From an uncultured Collinsella sp. (GTDB lineage Bacteria > Actinomycetota > Coriobacteriia > Coriobacteriales > Coriobacteriaceae): a stretch of 22,914 nt of DNA. The notes beneath the pieces were generated by a model, which saw only the letters and a list, made by a program, of their open reading frames with translations, was not told where the DNA came from and did not search any database. Location of the stretch: assembly GCA_900542315.1 (NCBI GenBank), contig UQMV01000037.1:1-22914 (forward strand), given 5' to 3'. Below, piece after piece: positions 1 through 7,134 of this stretch. A program made the position numbers and the translations under genes. The first letter of the stretch is position 1. The number at the start of each line of letters is the position of its first letter.

Positions 1-180
1 TTGACGCGCCCCCGCAGTGCCCGCTTCCCCCAAGGACAATTATCAGTGCAGGTCACAGACTTGTGCTCCGTCGGTGTGGTCGGGGATTCGGTAAAAGTCT
101 ACTCACTTAGTTTTGCGTGTCTGCAACGAGACCCCAGCCGGGGTGATTCCACCGCAAATTAGCTGCTCCCATCGCCGCAA

Positions 181-1761
181 TTAGGCGCCGTACGGATTCC
201 GGTCCCTCTCTATGCGTTGACGGATGTGGCGGTACTCGATAATCAGCAGCACCAGCAGTAGGGCCATGATGGCCAGGTAGCTCACCACGGCGCCCATCAG
301 GCCCAGCAGGTTGATTAAGATCACCGGGAGCACCACGCTCACGGCAAAGCAGATCAGGTAGATCTTGGTGACGTCGCCGGCATGGCGCAGCACCGTGATG
401 ATGGCGTAGATAAAATCGATGGCCGCGGTGACGCCGCCGGCGACGACCATCAGCAGCGCCAGCGTACGGTAGCGCTCAAAGCTGAGACCGTACATTAAGC
501 TCATGAGGGGAATACCGGGACCTGCCATAAATGCGGCGCACACGCCGGTGATGACCACGATCAGCGCCATAACGGCAACAATAATCAGGTCAAAGCGACG
601 ACGCTTGCGAGGATTAGCCCAAATGCTCGACAAGCGCAGGAGCTGCGGTTTATAGACAAATCCAATGCTCAACAGAATAGCCTGAGCTGGAAAAAACAGG
701 GCATTAAAGTACAGCTGGTATTTGTAGGCCAGTGTTCCTTCCATCACAAACTTGGGCATGCTCTCGATAAGATTGAACAGGAATAGCGCGCCAAAGAGTG
801 GGGCGCACTGGACAAACAGGTGGCCGACCTCGTGCAGGCTCACGCGGCGCGATTTTTCGGTCTCGAGCAGGGCGAGCGGCGCGGTGACCAGCACGAGCGA
901 GGCAATCGCGGCAATGCCCATGGCCATGGCCGCGATGGGCATGCTGCGCGTGAGGAACAGTGCCACGCTAAAGACCGCGATGACGCCGACGGAGCGTAGC
1001 GTTTGGCTCATGCCGGCCAGGTAGAGCTTGTCGGCCTGCTGCAGGCGGCCTTCGTACACGTCGGCGACGCCGTCGATGACCTTATACAGGTAGACGCCCA
1101 AGCCGATCGTCGCCATTTGCGCGTCATAGCTGCGGGCGCTGCTGTACATGAGGCCGCAGCCTAGGGCGAGCGCTCCGCAGATCCAACGATTGAGCTGGTA
1201 GGAGGCGAAGGACGTCTTTTCGTCGATGTCCGAGACCTGGAAATTGCGCACGCCGTAGTTGCACGCGATCATAATGAGCGTGCCGGTGACGAAGGCGATG
1301 GAGAATTTGCCTGCTTCTTCGGCGCCCACGAGCTGCGTGGACACGATGGTGAGCAGCGGAAACGCCAAGCCCCACACGGCGGTGCCGAGAGTGTTCCAAA
1401 GGTAATCGCGGCGGGTGGCGTGCTCTTCGTATTCAGCCTCTTGCGTGGAGAACCCGCCGCCGTAGACGGCGCCGAGCAGACGGTTCCACCAAGCGTTGAC
1501 CATGCGGCGTACGGGGCCGGGCTCTCGATCGCGCTCGCGCCGGTGACGTGTGACTTGGTTGCTATTGGGGCCGCCGGCGTTGCGGTGGCTCAGCTCCTGG
1601 ATGCGTGCGAGCTCTTCGGCCGTGTGGGAGGCAGGGAAGAGGCCGTTCTCGATGCGGCCGCCCTGGGCCTTCGCGGCGCCGTCTCTCGATGCAGCGGGGT
1701 TGGAGGTGCCGTTGCGGCGGGCGATGGCGCGGCGAATGCTATCGAGGGGCGTGATGCTCAA
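181..1761 (-). CDS. polysaccharide/oligosaccharide flippase-like membrane protein
   Basis: A 526-residue polytopic membrane protein. Residues 1 to about 105 are hydrophilic, rich in Arg, Asn and Gly, and look cytosolic. From about residue 115 hydrophobic helices run to the C-terminus, probably 12 to 14, ending in a basic tail. The first membrane block, with its LVGAEEAGKFSIAF region, resembles Wzx/PST flippases of the MATE-like superfamily, which move undecaprenyl-linked sugar units across the membrane. The start is TTG: AAAGGA lies 7 nt upstream and no ATG fits better. The hydrophilic N-terminal extension is longer than usual for flippases. It is divergent from the lactate permease gene and has no glycosyltransferase neighbours here, so its substrate is unknown. 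The family call is from sequence resemblance only; a teichoic-acid or O-antigen transporter are alternatives. Confidence 0.68.
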   Translation of the reverse strand: MSITPLDSIRRAIARRNGTSNPAASRDGAAKAQGGRIENGLFPASHTAEELARIQELSHRNAGGPNSNQVTRHRRERDREPGPVRRMVNAWWNRLLGAVYGGGFSTQEAEYEEHATRRDYLWNTLGTAVWGLAFPLLTIVSTQLVGAEEAGKFSIAFVTGTLIMIACNYGVRNFQVSDIDEKTSFASYQLNRWICGALALGCGLMYSSARSYDAQMATIGLGVYLYKVIDGVADVYEGRLQQADKLYLAGMSQTLRSVGVIAVFSVALFLTRSMPIAAMAMGIAAIASLVLVTAPLALLETEKSRRVSLHEVGHLFVQCAPLFGALFLFNLIESMPKFVMEGTLAYKYQLYFNALFFPAQAILLSIGFVYKPQLLRLSSIWANPRKRRRFDLIIVAVMALIVVITGVCAAFMAGPGIPLMSLMYGLSFERYRTLALLMVVAGGVTAAIDFIYAIITVLRHAGDVTKIYLICFAVSVVLPVILINLLGLMGAVVSYLAIMALLLVLLIIEYRHIRQRIERDRNPYGA

Positions 1762-1820
1762 AGCGGAGTCCTTTCTATTGCTGCGCTCTAGTATAGACGC
1801 GACGGTGTTCGCTCGTGTTT

Positions 1821-1837
1821 TTGAACGGATTGTTCAA
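1821..1837. promoter_or_regulatory. inverted repeat, possible operator between divergent genes
   Basis: TTGAAC-GGATT-GTTCAA is a perfect 6-bp inverted repeat with a 5-nt spacer in the 180-nt gap between the flippase (-) and lactate permease (+) starts. It lies 60 nt upstream of the flippase start and about 105 nt upstream of the permease start. Size and position suit a dimeric regulator acting on one or both genes. It does not match the LldR-type TGGT/ACCA operator, so no regulator is named. Confidence 0.3.
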
Positions 1838-1941
1838 TATTTTCGGCAGGCGGCTGTAATTTGTCGGTAAACGTGGGTTATCCTGTTGAAGTTTTGTGAC
1901 ACCCCCGATGCCGCCCACGCGGCACCAAGGAGCTTCTACCT

Positions 1942-3513
1942 ATGGACGTCGCCGCATTCTTACTGGCTCTTGTGCCGATTATTTGGCTGGTCGTGATGCT
2001 GCTGTGCTTTAAATGGCCAGCATGGAAGGCCGCTATCGGATCGTTTGTCCTTTCGTGCTTGCTTGCCTTCGCATGGTGGCACCTGCCGGCAGCGCAGATC
2101 GCGACCGCCTCGCTCGAAGGCTTTTTGATGGCCCTGTGGCCCATCGTCCTGGTGATCATCGCCGCGGTATTCACGTATAACCTGTGCGTTCGCACGGGCG
2201 CCATGGATGTGATCGGCAGCATGATCACCTCCATCAGCAGCGACCGCCGTCTGCTGGCGCTGCTCGTGGCTTGGTGCTTCGGTGGCTTTATGGAGGGCAT
2301 GGCCGGCTTCGGTACCGCTGTCGCCATTCCCGCCGGCATGCTCGCAGGCCTGGGCTTTGAGGCCGTGCCCGCCGTGCTTATCTGCCTGCTGGCCAACGGC
2401 GTGCCCACGCCCTACGGCTCCATCGGCATCCCCACGGTGTCCGTTGCCGACCTGGTGGGTCTGGATTCCCTTCACCTGGCGACCGTTCAGCTGGTGCAAC
2501 TCGCACCGTTCTTTGTGGTGATGCCGCTATTTATTGTGCTGGTTGCGGGCCGTGTTGCCGATGACCAGGGCAATGCCGCGAGTGTGGGCGAACGCCTGCA
2601 CGGTGTTGCCGGCGTGGCGTTGCTCTCCGGCGTGTCCTTTGTTGGTGCGGCCCTGGTCGTCGCCATGTTTGTGGGTCCCGAGCTGGCCGTGGTCGTAGGC
2701 TCCATCGTGTCGCTTGCGCTGACCGCCGCGCTTGCCATGCGTGCCGAGAAGTCCGGTCGCCTGGATGCGCGCTTCCATATGAATATCGAAGCTGACGAGC
2801 AGCTCACCGTTAAGTCGGCGCTTTCGGCCTGGTCGTGCTTCATCCTGATCTTTGTGTTGCTGCTGGGCACGTCTAACCTGGTGCCCGCCGTGCACGCGGC
2901 GCTTGCTCCGTTTGCAAGCCAGGTGCAGGTGTATTGCGGCGAGAATCCCGGCACGCTTACGTTTTCGTGGATCAACACGCCGGGCGTTTGGATTTTCCTG
3001 GCCGCGTTTGTGGGTGGGGCCATTCAGGGCGCTTCGCCGCGCGTGATGGGGGAGGTGCTGGCCGCGACCGTTAAGCAGATGATGTCGACAGTGATCACCA
3101 TGCTTTCGGTGCTGGGGTGCGCCAAAGTGATGGGCTATGCGGGCATGATCTCGTCGATTAGCGCGTTTTGCATTGCCGTTGCCGGTGGCCTGTACCCGAT
3201 CCTGGCTCCTTGGATTGGCGCGGTCGGTGCGTTCGTGACTGGTTCGGGCACGTCGTCGGGCATGCTGTTTGGCCCCATTCAGAGCCAGGCTGCCACCGCG
3301 CTGGGCGTGAGCGACTACTGGATGGTCGCGTTGAACGCCCTGGGCGTCGCCGCCGGTAAGATGATCTCGCCGCAGACGCTCGCCATTGGTCTTGCCGCCG
3401 TGCACGTGCGCGGTAAGGATGCCGAGCTCCTAGGCGCGGTGCTGCCCTACGCTGCCGGCATGCTGGTCCTGATGAGCGCCATAGCCATGCTCGGCCAAGG
3501 CCTGCCGCTGTAG
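1942..3513 (+). CDS. L-lactate permease family transporter
   Basis: A 523-residue integral membrane protein of the LctP family (lactate/glycolate permeases that import the acid with protons). Hydrophobic helices span nearly the whole length, probably 12 to 14. The family signature region GGFMEGMAGFGTAVAIPAGM lies near residues 113-132, followed by the conserved NGVPTPYGSIGIPTV stretch. Near the end, GSGTSSGMLFGPIQSQAA also matches the family. Length is close to the usual 520-560. The ATG at 1942 follows AAGGAGC with ordinary spacing. It is divergent from the flippase and is followed two bases after its stop by a large hairpin repeat that probably ends the transcript. No lactate dehydrogenase or lutABC genes lie beside it, so lactate rather than glycolate is the family default, not something seen here. 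Confidence 0.88.
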   Translation: MDVAAFLLALVPIIWLVVMLLCFKWPAWKAAIGSFVLSCLLAFAWWHLPAAQIATASLEGFLMALWPIVLVIIAAVFTYNLCVRTGAMDVIGSMITSISSDRRLLALLVAWCFGGFMEGMAGFGTAVAIPAGMLAGLGFEAVPAVLICLLANGVPTPYGSIGIPTVSVADLVGLDSLHLATVQLVQLAPFFVVMPLFIVLVAGRVADDQGNAASVGERLHGVAGVALLSGVSFVGAALVVAMFVGPELAVVVGSIVSLALTAALAMRAEKSGRLDARFHMNIEADEQLTVKSALSAWSCFILIFVLLLGTSNLVPAVHAALAPFASQVQVYCGENPGTLTFSWINTPGVWIFLAAFVGGAIQGASPRVMGEVLAATVKQMMSTVITMLSVLGCAKVMGYAGMISSISAFCIAVAGGLYPILAPWIGAVGAFVTGSGTSSGMLFGPIQSQAATALGVSDYWMVALNALGVAAGKMISPQTLAIGLAAVHVRGKDAELLGAVLPYAAGMLVLMSAIAMLGQGLPL

Positions 3514-3514
3514 T

Positions 3515-3645
3515 CGGCACTTAGGGACGTTCCTTATGTGCCGGTACTTTGGGAACGTCCCTAAGTGCCGGCATCCGGGGACGCTCCTTGGTCGTTGCCT
3601 TTTCAAGAGTGTCCCCAACGATTAGTCGTTTAAAAACGTCCCCAA
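3515..3645. repeat. composite GGGAC-core hairpin repeat (GGCAC/GTGCC family)
   Basis: This block starts 2 nt after the permease stop. Positions 3515-3533 and 3552-3570 form a perfect 19-bp inverted repeat with an 18-nt loop. It contains head-to-head copies of a smaller unit: GGCAC, a spacer, GGGACGTTCC, a spacer, GTGCC. Further degenerate copies of the GGGGAC core follow near 3576 (+) and, on the other strand, near 3611 and 3637; the last two form an imperfect direct repeat (GTCCCCAAcGAtTAG / GTCCCCAAtGAcTAG). A related array lies at 16309-16386. The layout resembles REP-type elements, and the long hairpin may also act as a terminator. Confidence 0.7.
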
Positions 3646-3709
3646 TGACTAGGCCGGGTTACGCTTACCTGCGATTTTTGACCGTTGGGCGGGATGCTCT
3701 GCGGTTGCC

Positions 3710-3725
3710 GCAAAAACGTTTTTGC
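3710..3725. promoter_or_regulatory. LacI/GalR-type operator palindrome upstream of pckA
   Basis: GCAAAAACGTTTTTGC is a perfect 16-bp palindrome centred on CG, with the AAACGTTT core seen in operators of LacI-family regulators such as PurR and GalR. It overlaps a possible -35 element (TTGCAC, 3722-3727) spaced 16 nt from a weak -10 (TCTACG, 3744-3749), about 45 nt before the pckA start. Binding there would block initiation. The palindrome is seen directly; the regulator class and promoter are inference. Confidence 0.45.
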
Positions 3726-3794
3726 ACTTCGGGTACAACGGACTCTACGTGAGTAAAGCGCGCGCCCGCGTGACGCGCTTTTAAAGGAGGCCCC

Positions 3795-5465
3795 ATGCCT
3801 GGTGTTACCCCTGCAGAAGTACTGTCCAACTTTGGTCTTACGTTGGTCGAAGATCCTGCCGAGAACCAGCCCCGCCTGCTGGTTGACCTGCCGGCAGCCG
3901 AGCTCGTCGAGCATGCCATCCGCCGCAACGAAGGCCGCATGGCCTCCAACGGCGCACTGGTGATCGAGACGGGGGAGCGTACTGGACGTTCGCCCAACGA
4001 CCGCTTTATCGTCGACACGCCCGACGTGCACGACAAGATCGCATGGGGCGCCGTCAACCGCCCGTTATCTGTCGAGAGCTACGAGGCCATTAAGGCCGGC
4101 ATCGTCGATTATCTCAACGAGCGTGATGTGTTCGTCACCCGCGGCATGGCCGGCGCCGACCGTAACCACACGCGCCGCCTGCTCGTCGCCTGTGAGCGTG
4201 CCAGCCAGGCGCTCTTTATTAAGCAGATGCTCGCTCGTCCGCTCGCCCGCGAAATTGCGCGCACCGGCGAGCCGGACTTCTGCGTCCTGGCCGCCCCCGG
4301 TTATCAGTGCGACCCTGCGATTAAGGGCCTCAACTCCAGTGCCGCCGTGGTCATCAACTTCCAGGAGCGCGTGATCCTGGTCGCCGGCACCGGTTACTCC
4401 GGCGAGATCAAAAAGTCCATCTTCAGCGTCATGAACTACCTGCTGCCCGTCGAGGATGACGTGCTGCCCATGCATTGCTCAGCTAGCATGGACCCCGTCA
4501 CGCACGAGACCGCTGTGTTCTTTGGCCTGTCCGGCACCGGCAAGACCACGCTTTCGGCCAACCCCACGCGCCTGCTGATCGGCGACGACGAGCACGGTTG
4601 GTCCGACATGGGCATCTTCAATATCGAGGGCGGCTGCTATGCCAAGTGCGAGGGCCTGGATGCCTTCCACGAGCCCGAGATCTTCAACGCCGTCCGCTTT
4701 GGCGCCATCTGCGAAAACGTGGTGCTCGACGAGAACCGTAAGCCCAACTACGACGACGTCTCGATCACGCATAACACGCGCGTGGCCTACCCCGTGGAGC
4801 ACATTCCTAACGCGTGGACCAAGGGCATGGGCACCACCCCGAGCGTCGTGCTCTTCCTGACCTGCGACGCCTTTGGTGTGCTGCCGCCCATCTCGCGCCT
4901 GACGGCCGACGCCGCCATGTACCACTTTGTGACGGGCTTTACGGCCAAGATTCCCGGCACCGAGGTCGGCGTCACCGAGCCCACGCCCACGTTCTCCTCG
5001 CTGTTCGGCGAGCCGTTTATGCCGCTCGACCCCATGGTCTACGCCAAAATGCTCGGCGAGCGCATCGCCGACGGCCGCACGCGCGTCTACCTGGTCAACA
5101 CCGGCTGGATCGGCGGCGGCTACGGCGTGGGGCATCGCATTGAGCTTGCCTACACGCGCTCCCTGGTCGCGCGCGCCCTCGACGGCACCATCGAGGACAG
5201 CGAGTTCGTGCACGACGACATCTTTAACGTCGACATTCCCACCACGTGCCACGGCGTGCCCGACGGCATCCTGGTGCCGCGTCAGTACTGGCAAAGCACC
5301 GCGCGCTACGACGAGGCCGCGCACAACCTGGCTGTGATGTTCGAGGAGAACTTTGAGAAGAAGTACTCGCACCTGCCCGATTCCGTAAAGGCCGCCGGCC
5401 CGCACGCCCAGGTGCCCGCCGAGGCTCGTCACCGCGGCCGCGGCCTGCTGGGACTCCGCCTGTAA
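3795..5465 (+). CDS. pckA: phosphoenolpyruvate carboxykinase (ATP)
   Basis: ATP-dependent PEP carboxykinase interconverts oxaloacetate plus ATP with PEP, CO2 and ADP in the cytosol. In anaerobes it often runs in the CO2-fixing direction. The protein has 556 residues (usual about 530-540). Visible signatures are the P-loop GLSGTGKTT at residues 244-252, the kinase-2/metal site GDDEHGWSD at 263-271, and the N-terminal substrate-binding segment ETGERTGRSPNDRF. These separate it from the GTP type. AAAGGAGG lies just before the ATG. The stop codon TAA runs into a hairpin repeat whose first two bases it shares, so termination probably occurs immediately. A LacI-type palindrome upstream suggests control by carbon source. 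Confidence 0.97.
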   Translation: MPGVTPAEVLSNFGLTLVEDPAENQPRLLVDLPAAELVEHAIRRNEGRMASNGALVIETGERTGRSPNDRFIVDTPDVHDKIAWGAVNRPLSVESYEAIKAGIVDYLNERDVFVTRGMAGADRNHTRRLLVACERASQALFIKQMLARPLAREIARTGEPDFCVLAAPGYQCDPAIKGLNSSAAVVINFQERVILVAGTGYSGEIKKSIFSVMNYLLPVEDDVLPMHCSASMDPVTHETAVFFGLSGTGKTTLSANPTRLLIGDDEHGWSDMGIFNIEGGCYAKCEGLDAFHEPEIFNAVRFGAICENVVLDENRKPNYDDVSITHNTRVAYPVEHIPNAWTKGMGTTPSVVLFLTCDAFGVLPPISRLTADAAMYHFVTGFTAKIPGTEVGVTEPTPTFSSLFGEPFMPLDPMVYAKMLGERIADGRTRVYLVNTGWIGGGYGVGHRIELAYTRSLVARALDGTIEDSEFVHDDIFNVDIPTTCHGVPDGILVPRQYWQSTARYDEAAHNLAVMFEENFEKKYSHLPDSVKAAGPHAQVPAEARHRGRGLLGLRL

Positions 5466-5502
5466 CCACCACAAAGGGGACAGGCACCTTTGTGGTGGTT
5501 TT
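5464..5502. repeat. CCACCACAAAGG hairpin repeat, copy 1
   Basis: An inverted repeat with arms AACCACCACAAAGG and CCTTTGTGGTGGTT around the loop GGACAGGCA. The left arm shares two bases with the pckA stop codon. A short T run follows the right arm, so on the + strand it looks like an intrinsic terminator for pckA. Five more copies occur in this window, each just downstream of a gene. Confidence 0.9.
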
Positions 5503-5529
5503 GCTCGAGCGGATAACTCGGGTTACAAT
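5501..5529 (+). promoter_or_regulatory. promoter for the B3/B4 gene leader
   Basis: TTGCTC (5501-5506) and TACAAT (5524-5529) are separated by exactly 17 nt, a good sigma-70-type match. It abuts the terminator-like repeat of pckA. A transcript starting near 5536 would have a leader of about 138 nt before the ATG at 5674. Confidence 0.6.
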
Positions 5530-5543
5530 ACGCCTGACATATC

Positions 5544-5633
5544 GCCCCCTTCTCCGGATGGGGGCAGCGTAAGCGCTCTTGTGGCGGCACCGTAGGACTT
5601 TGAAGGTGGCCGTCGTAAGGGCGCTTTTTGTTT
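5544..5633 (+). terminator. leader hairpin and intrinsic terminator (possible attenuator)
   Basis: Within the leader, GCCCCC (5544-5549) pairs with GGGGGC (5560-5565). Next, 5571-5580 pairs with 5617-5626 (AAGCGCTCTT / AAGGGCGCTT) around an inner stem GGCACC / GGTGGCC, and the T run continues to 5633. Together these make a rho-independent terminator 40 nt before the start codon. The 3' arm GGGCGC could instead pair with GCGCCC just downstream, which is how attenuators switch. The terminator shape is visible; the switching role is inference. An alternative is a separate small RNA of about 100 nt. Confidence 0.5.
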
Positions 5634-5673
5634 AGGCGCCCGCATTCGGGTGCACGCTATGAAGGGAGAGCAC

Positions 5674-6393
5674 ATGAAGAGTTTTGTTGCCGAGGATTCG
5701 TTTTGGGAGTTGTTCCCGCAGGCGGCTATCGGAGTTGTGGTCGTAAAGGGCATGAAGCCCGCGGCACAGATTCCCCAGGAAGACGTGGATGCGATCGCCG
5801 CGTTGCTCGACCGCGCCAACATTGATGCGGAGCGTCACCTGACGAGCGACACCATCAGCGAGAACGCGCCGGTCAAGGCGTGGCGTGAGGCGTATCGTCA
5901 GTTTAAGACCAAGAAGGGTGCGCGGTGCTCCATCGAGAACCTGCTCAAGCGCGTGCTCAAAGGCAAGCCGGTCGGCCACATCACGCCGGCGGTGGACATC
6001 TACAATACGGTTTCGCTGACCTACGCGCTGCCCGTGGGCGGTGAGGATCTGCATGCTATTGAGGGTAATTTGCGCCTGACGGTGACCGACGGCGGCGACG
6101 CGTTCCTGCCGCTTGGTGAGGAGACGGACGATCCGACGCTGCCCGGTGAGCTTGCCTATATCGATGACGCGGGTGCTGTGTGCCGTTGCTGGAACTGGCG
6201 CGACGGCGTTCGCACGGCGCTGTCCGACGATTCGGCGGACGCTTTCCTGGCGATTGAGTGCGTGGAGCCCGAGCGGATGGGGGATTGCCAGGCCGCAATC
6301 GATCGCCTTGCTGAGTTGCTTGAGCGTTATCTTGGCGCCACAGTTGTCGTCAAGACGCTGGTGACGCACGAGAATCCGTGCGTGGAGCTGTAG
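5674..6393 (+). CDS. B3/B4 domain protein (PheRS beta editing-domain relative)
   Basis: A 239-residue soluble protein resembling the free-standing B3/B4 domain family, related to the editing module of the phenylalanyl-tRNA synthetase beta subunit. Family-like segments are the central SISENAPVKAWREAY-type region (here TISENAPVKAWREAYRQF), CSIENLLKR, and HITPAVDIYNTVSLTYALPVGGEDL, followed by the LRLTVTDGGDAFLPLG block. Such proteins are thought to bind or clear mischarged tRNA, but substrates are mostly untested. The ATG at 5674 is preferred because AAGGGAGAG lies just upstream; a GTG at 5650 has no such site. It has its own promoter and a leader terminator, and a hairpin repeat follows 26 nt after the stop, so it is probably monocistronic. 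Confidence 0.8.
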   Translation: MKSFVAEDSFWELFPQAAIGVVVVKGMKPAAQIPQEDVDAIAALLDRANIDAERHLTSDTISENAPVKAWREAYRQFKTKKGARCSIENLLKRVLKGKPVGHITPAVDIYNTVSLTYALPVGGEDLHAIEGNLRLTVTDGGDAFLPLGEETDDPTLPGELAYIDDAGAVCRCWNWRDGVRTALSDDSADAFLAIECVEPERMGDCQAAIDRLAELLERYLGATVVVKTLVTHENPCVEL

Positions 6394-6419
6394 GAATTCC
6401 TGCGGCCCGCGTTCGTCGT

Positions 6420-6461
6420 AAACCACCACAAAGGGGGACAGGCACCTTTGTGGTGGTTTTT
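6420..6461. repeat. CCACCACAAAGG hairpin repeat, copy 2
   Basis: The 15-bp arms AAACCACCACAAAGG / CCTTTGTGGTGGTTT (6420-6434, 6445-6459) enclose a 10-nt loop with one extra G compared with the other copies. It lies 27 nt after the B3/B4 stop and ends in a T run, in the same orientation as copy 1. Confidence 0.9.
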
Positions 6462-6565
6462 ATGTTGATGGGTTAACAAATGGGATATCTGGGTATGGAG
6501 GACTCCTCGGTACGGCTAAGATGTTTACCCGTTAGCATCATGCAAGCGAAAGGCGGTCGTCTCAC

Positions 6566-7015
6566 ATGCAGCAGAACGACGAGACACGTTTTGAGGACTT
6601 TGTCGGACTGATTAGCGGCCTCTACAAGGAGATCCAGCGCATCAAGACGTCCGAGGGCGCAAGGCTGGGCCTCAAGGGCTCCGACGTCATGTGCCTGTAC
6701 TATCTGGAGCGCAGCAAGGACGGCCTGACCGGTGCCGACCTCGCCCGCATGGCCGGCGTGACCCGCGCTGCCGTTTCGCGTACGCTGGCTCACCTGGAGG
6801 AGGGCGGCTACGTCGAGGTCGACGACTCGGGCGATGCTGCCGTCAAGTACCGTGCCCCGGTTCGCCTGACCACGCTGGGCGGCGAGAGCATGAATGAAGC
6901 CGATCGCATCATTCGCGAAGTGCTCGATACCACCGGAAAGACCATGGGCGTGGAGCAGCGCGAGCAGATGTACGCATCGCTGCGCACGATTCTCAACACC
7001 CTGCGCGAGCTGTAG
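6566..7015 (+). CDS. MarR family transcriptional regulator
   Basis: A 149-residue winged-helix repressor or activator of the MarR type, acting as a dimer on DNA. The DNA-binding part spans roughly residues 25-100: a helix with GLKGSDVMCLYYLE, then GLTGADLARMAGVTRAAVSRTLAHLEEGGYV as helix-turn-helix and recognition helix, then the wing with DDSGDAAVKYRAPVRLTTLG. The ends of the chain would form the dimer interface. AAAGG lies somewhat far upstream of the ATG. It precedes the DegV gene by 119 nt on the same strand with no terminator visible between them, so they could be co-transcribed. The upstream gap holds TGTTAACCC- and TGTTTACCC-like half-sites in opposite directions, 50 nt apart, that might be autoregulatory. 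Ligand and targets are unknown. Confidence 0.88.
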   Translation: MQQNDETRFEDFVGLISGLYKEIQRIKTSEGARLGLKGSDVMCLYYLERSKDGLTGADLARMAGVTRAAVSRTLAHLEEGGYVEVDDSGDAAVKYRAPVRLTTLGGESMNEADRIIREVLDTTGKTMGVEQREQMYASLRTILNTLREL

Positions 7016-7134
7016 GGCCGCCAAGGCATTTGCTTCCAATTAACAACTGCATAGTCCTGTTTGAGCGCGTATACCGTGCCGGGGCCTTGCTGTCAAAATT
7101 CCCTGCGCGGGACCTGCGCAAGAAAGGATTCGCT

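Noticed and set aside
131..144. ACCCC-AGCC-GGGGT hairpin after the flippase stop
   Set aside because: Only 5 bp and no T run on either strand; too weak to call a terminator. I see no other feature in positions 1-180.
2527..3405. 292-residue His/Arg/Gly-rich - strand frame opposite the lactate permease
   Set aside because: Shadow frame with unnatural composition; the + strand permease explains the coding signal.
4479..5474. 331-residue - strand frame opposite pckA
   Set aside because: Shadow frame of a certain gene.
5536..5633. T-box-like string GGCGGCACCGTAGG in the B3/B4 leader
   Set aside because: It resembles the T-box core, but the TGGN that pairs with the tRNA end reads CGGC, and only about 45 nt lie upstream, too little for a specifier stem.
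5544..5633. 4.5S SRP RNA in the same stretch
   Set aside because: Some letters resemble CCGGAAGGGAGCAGCG, but the asymmetric CAGG loop and the GGAA tetraloop stem are absent.
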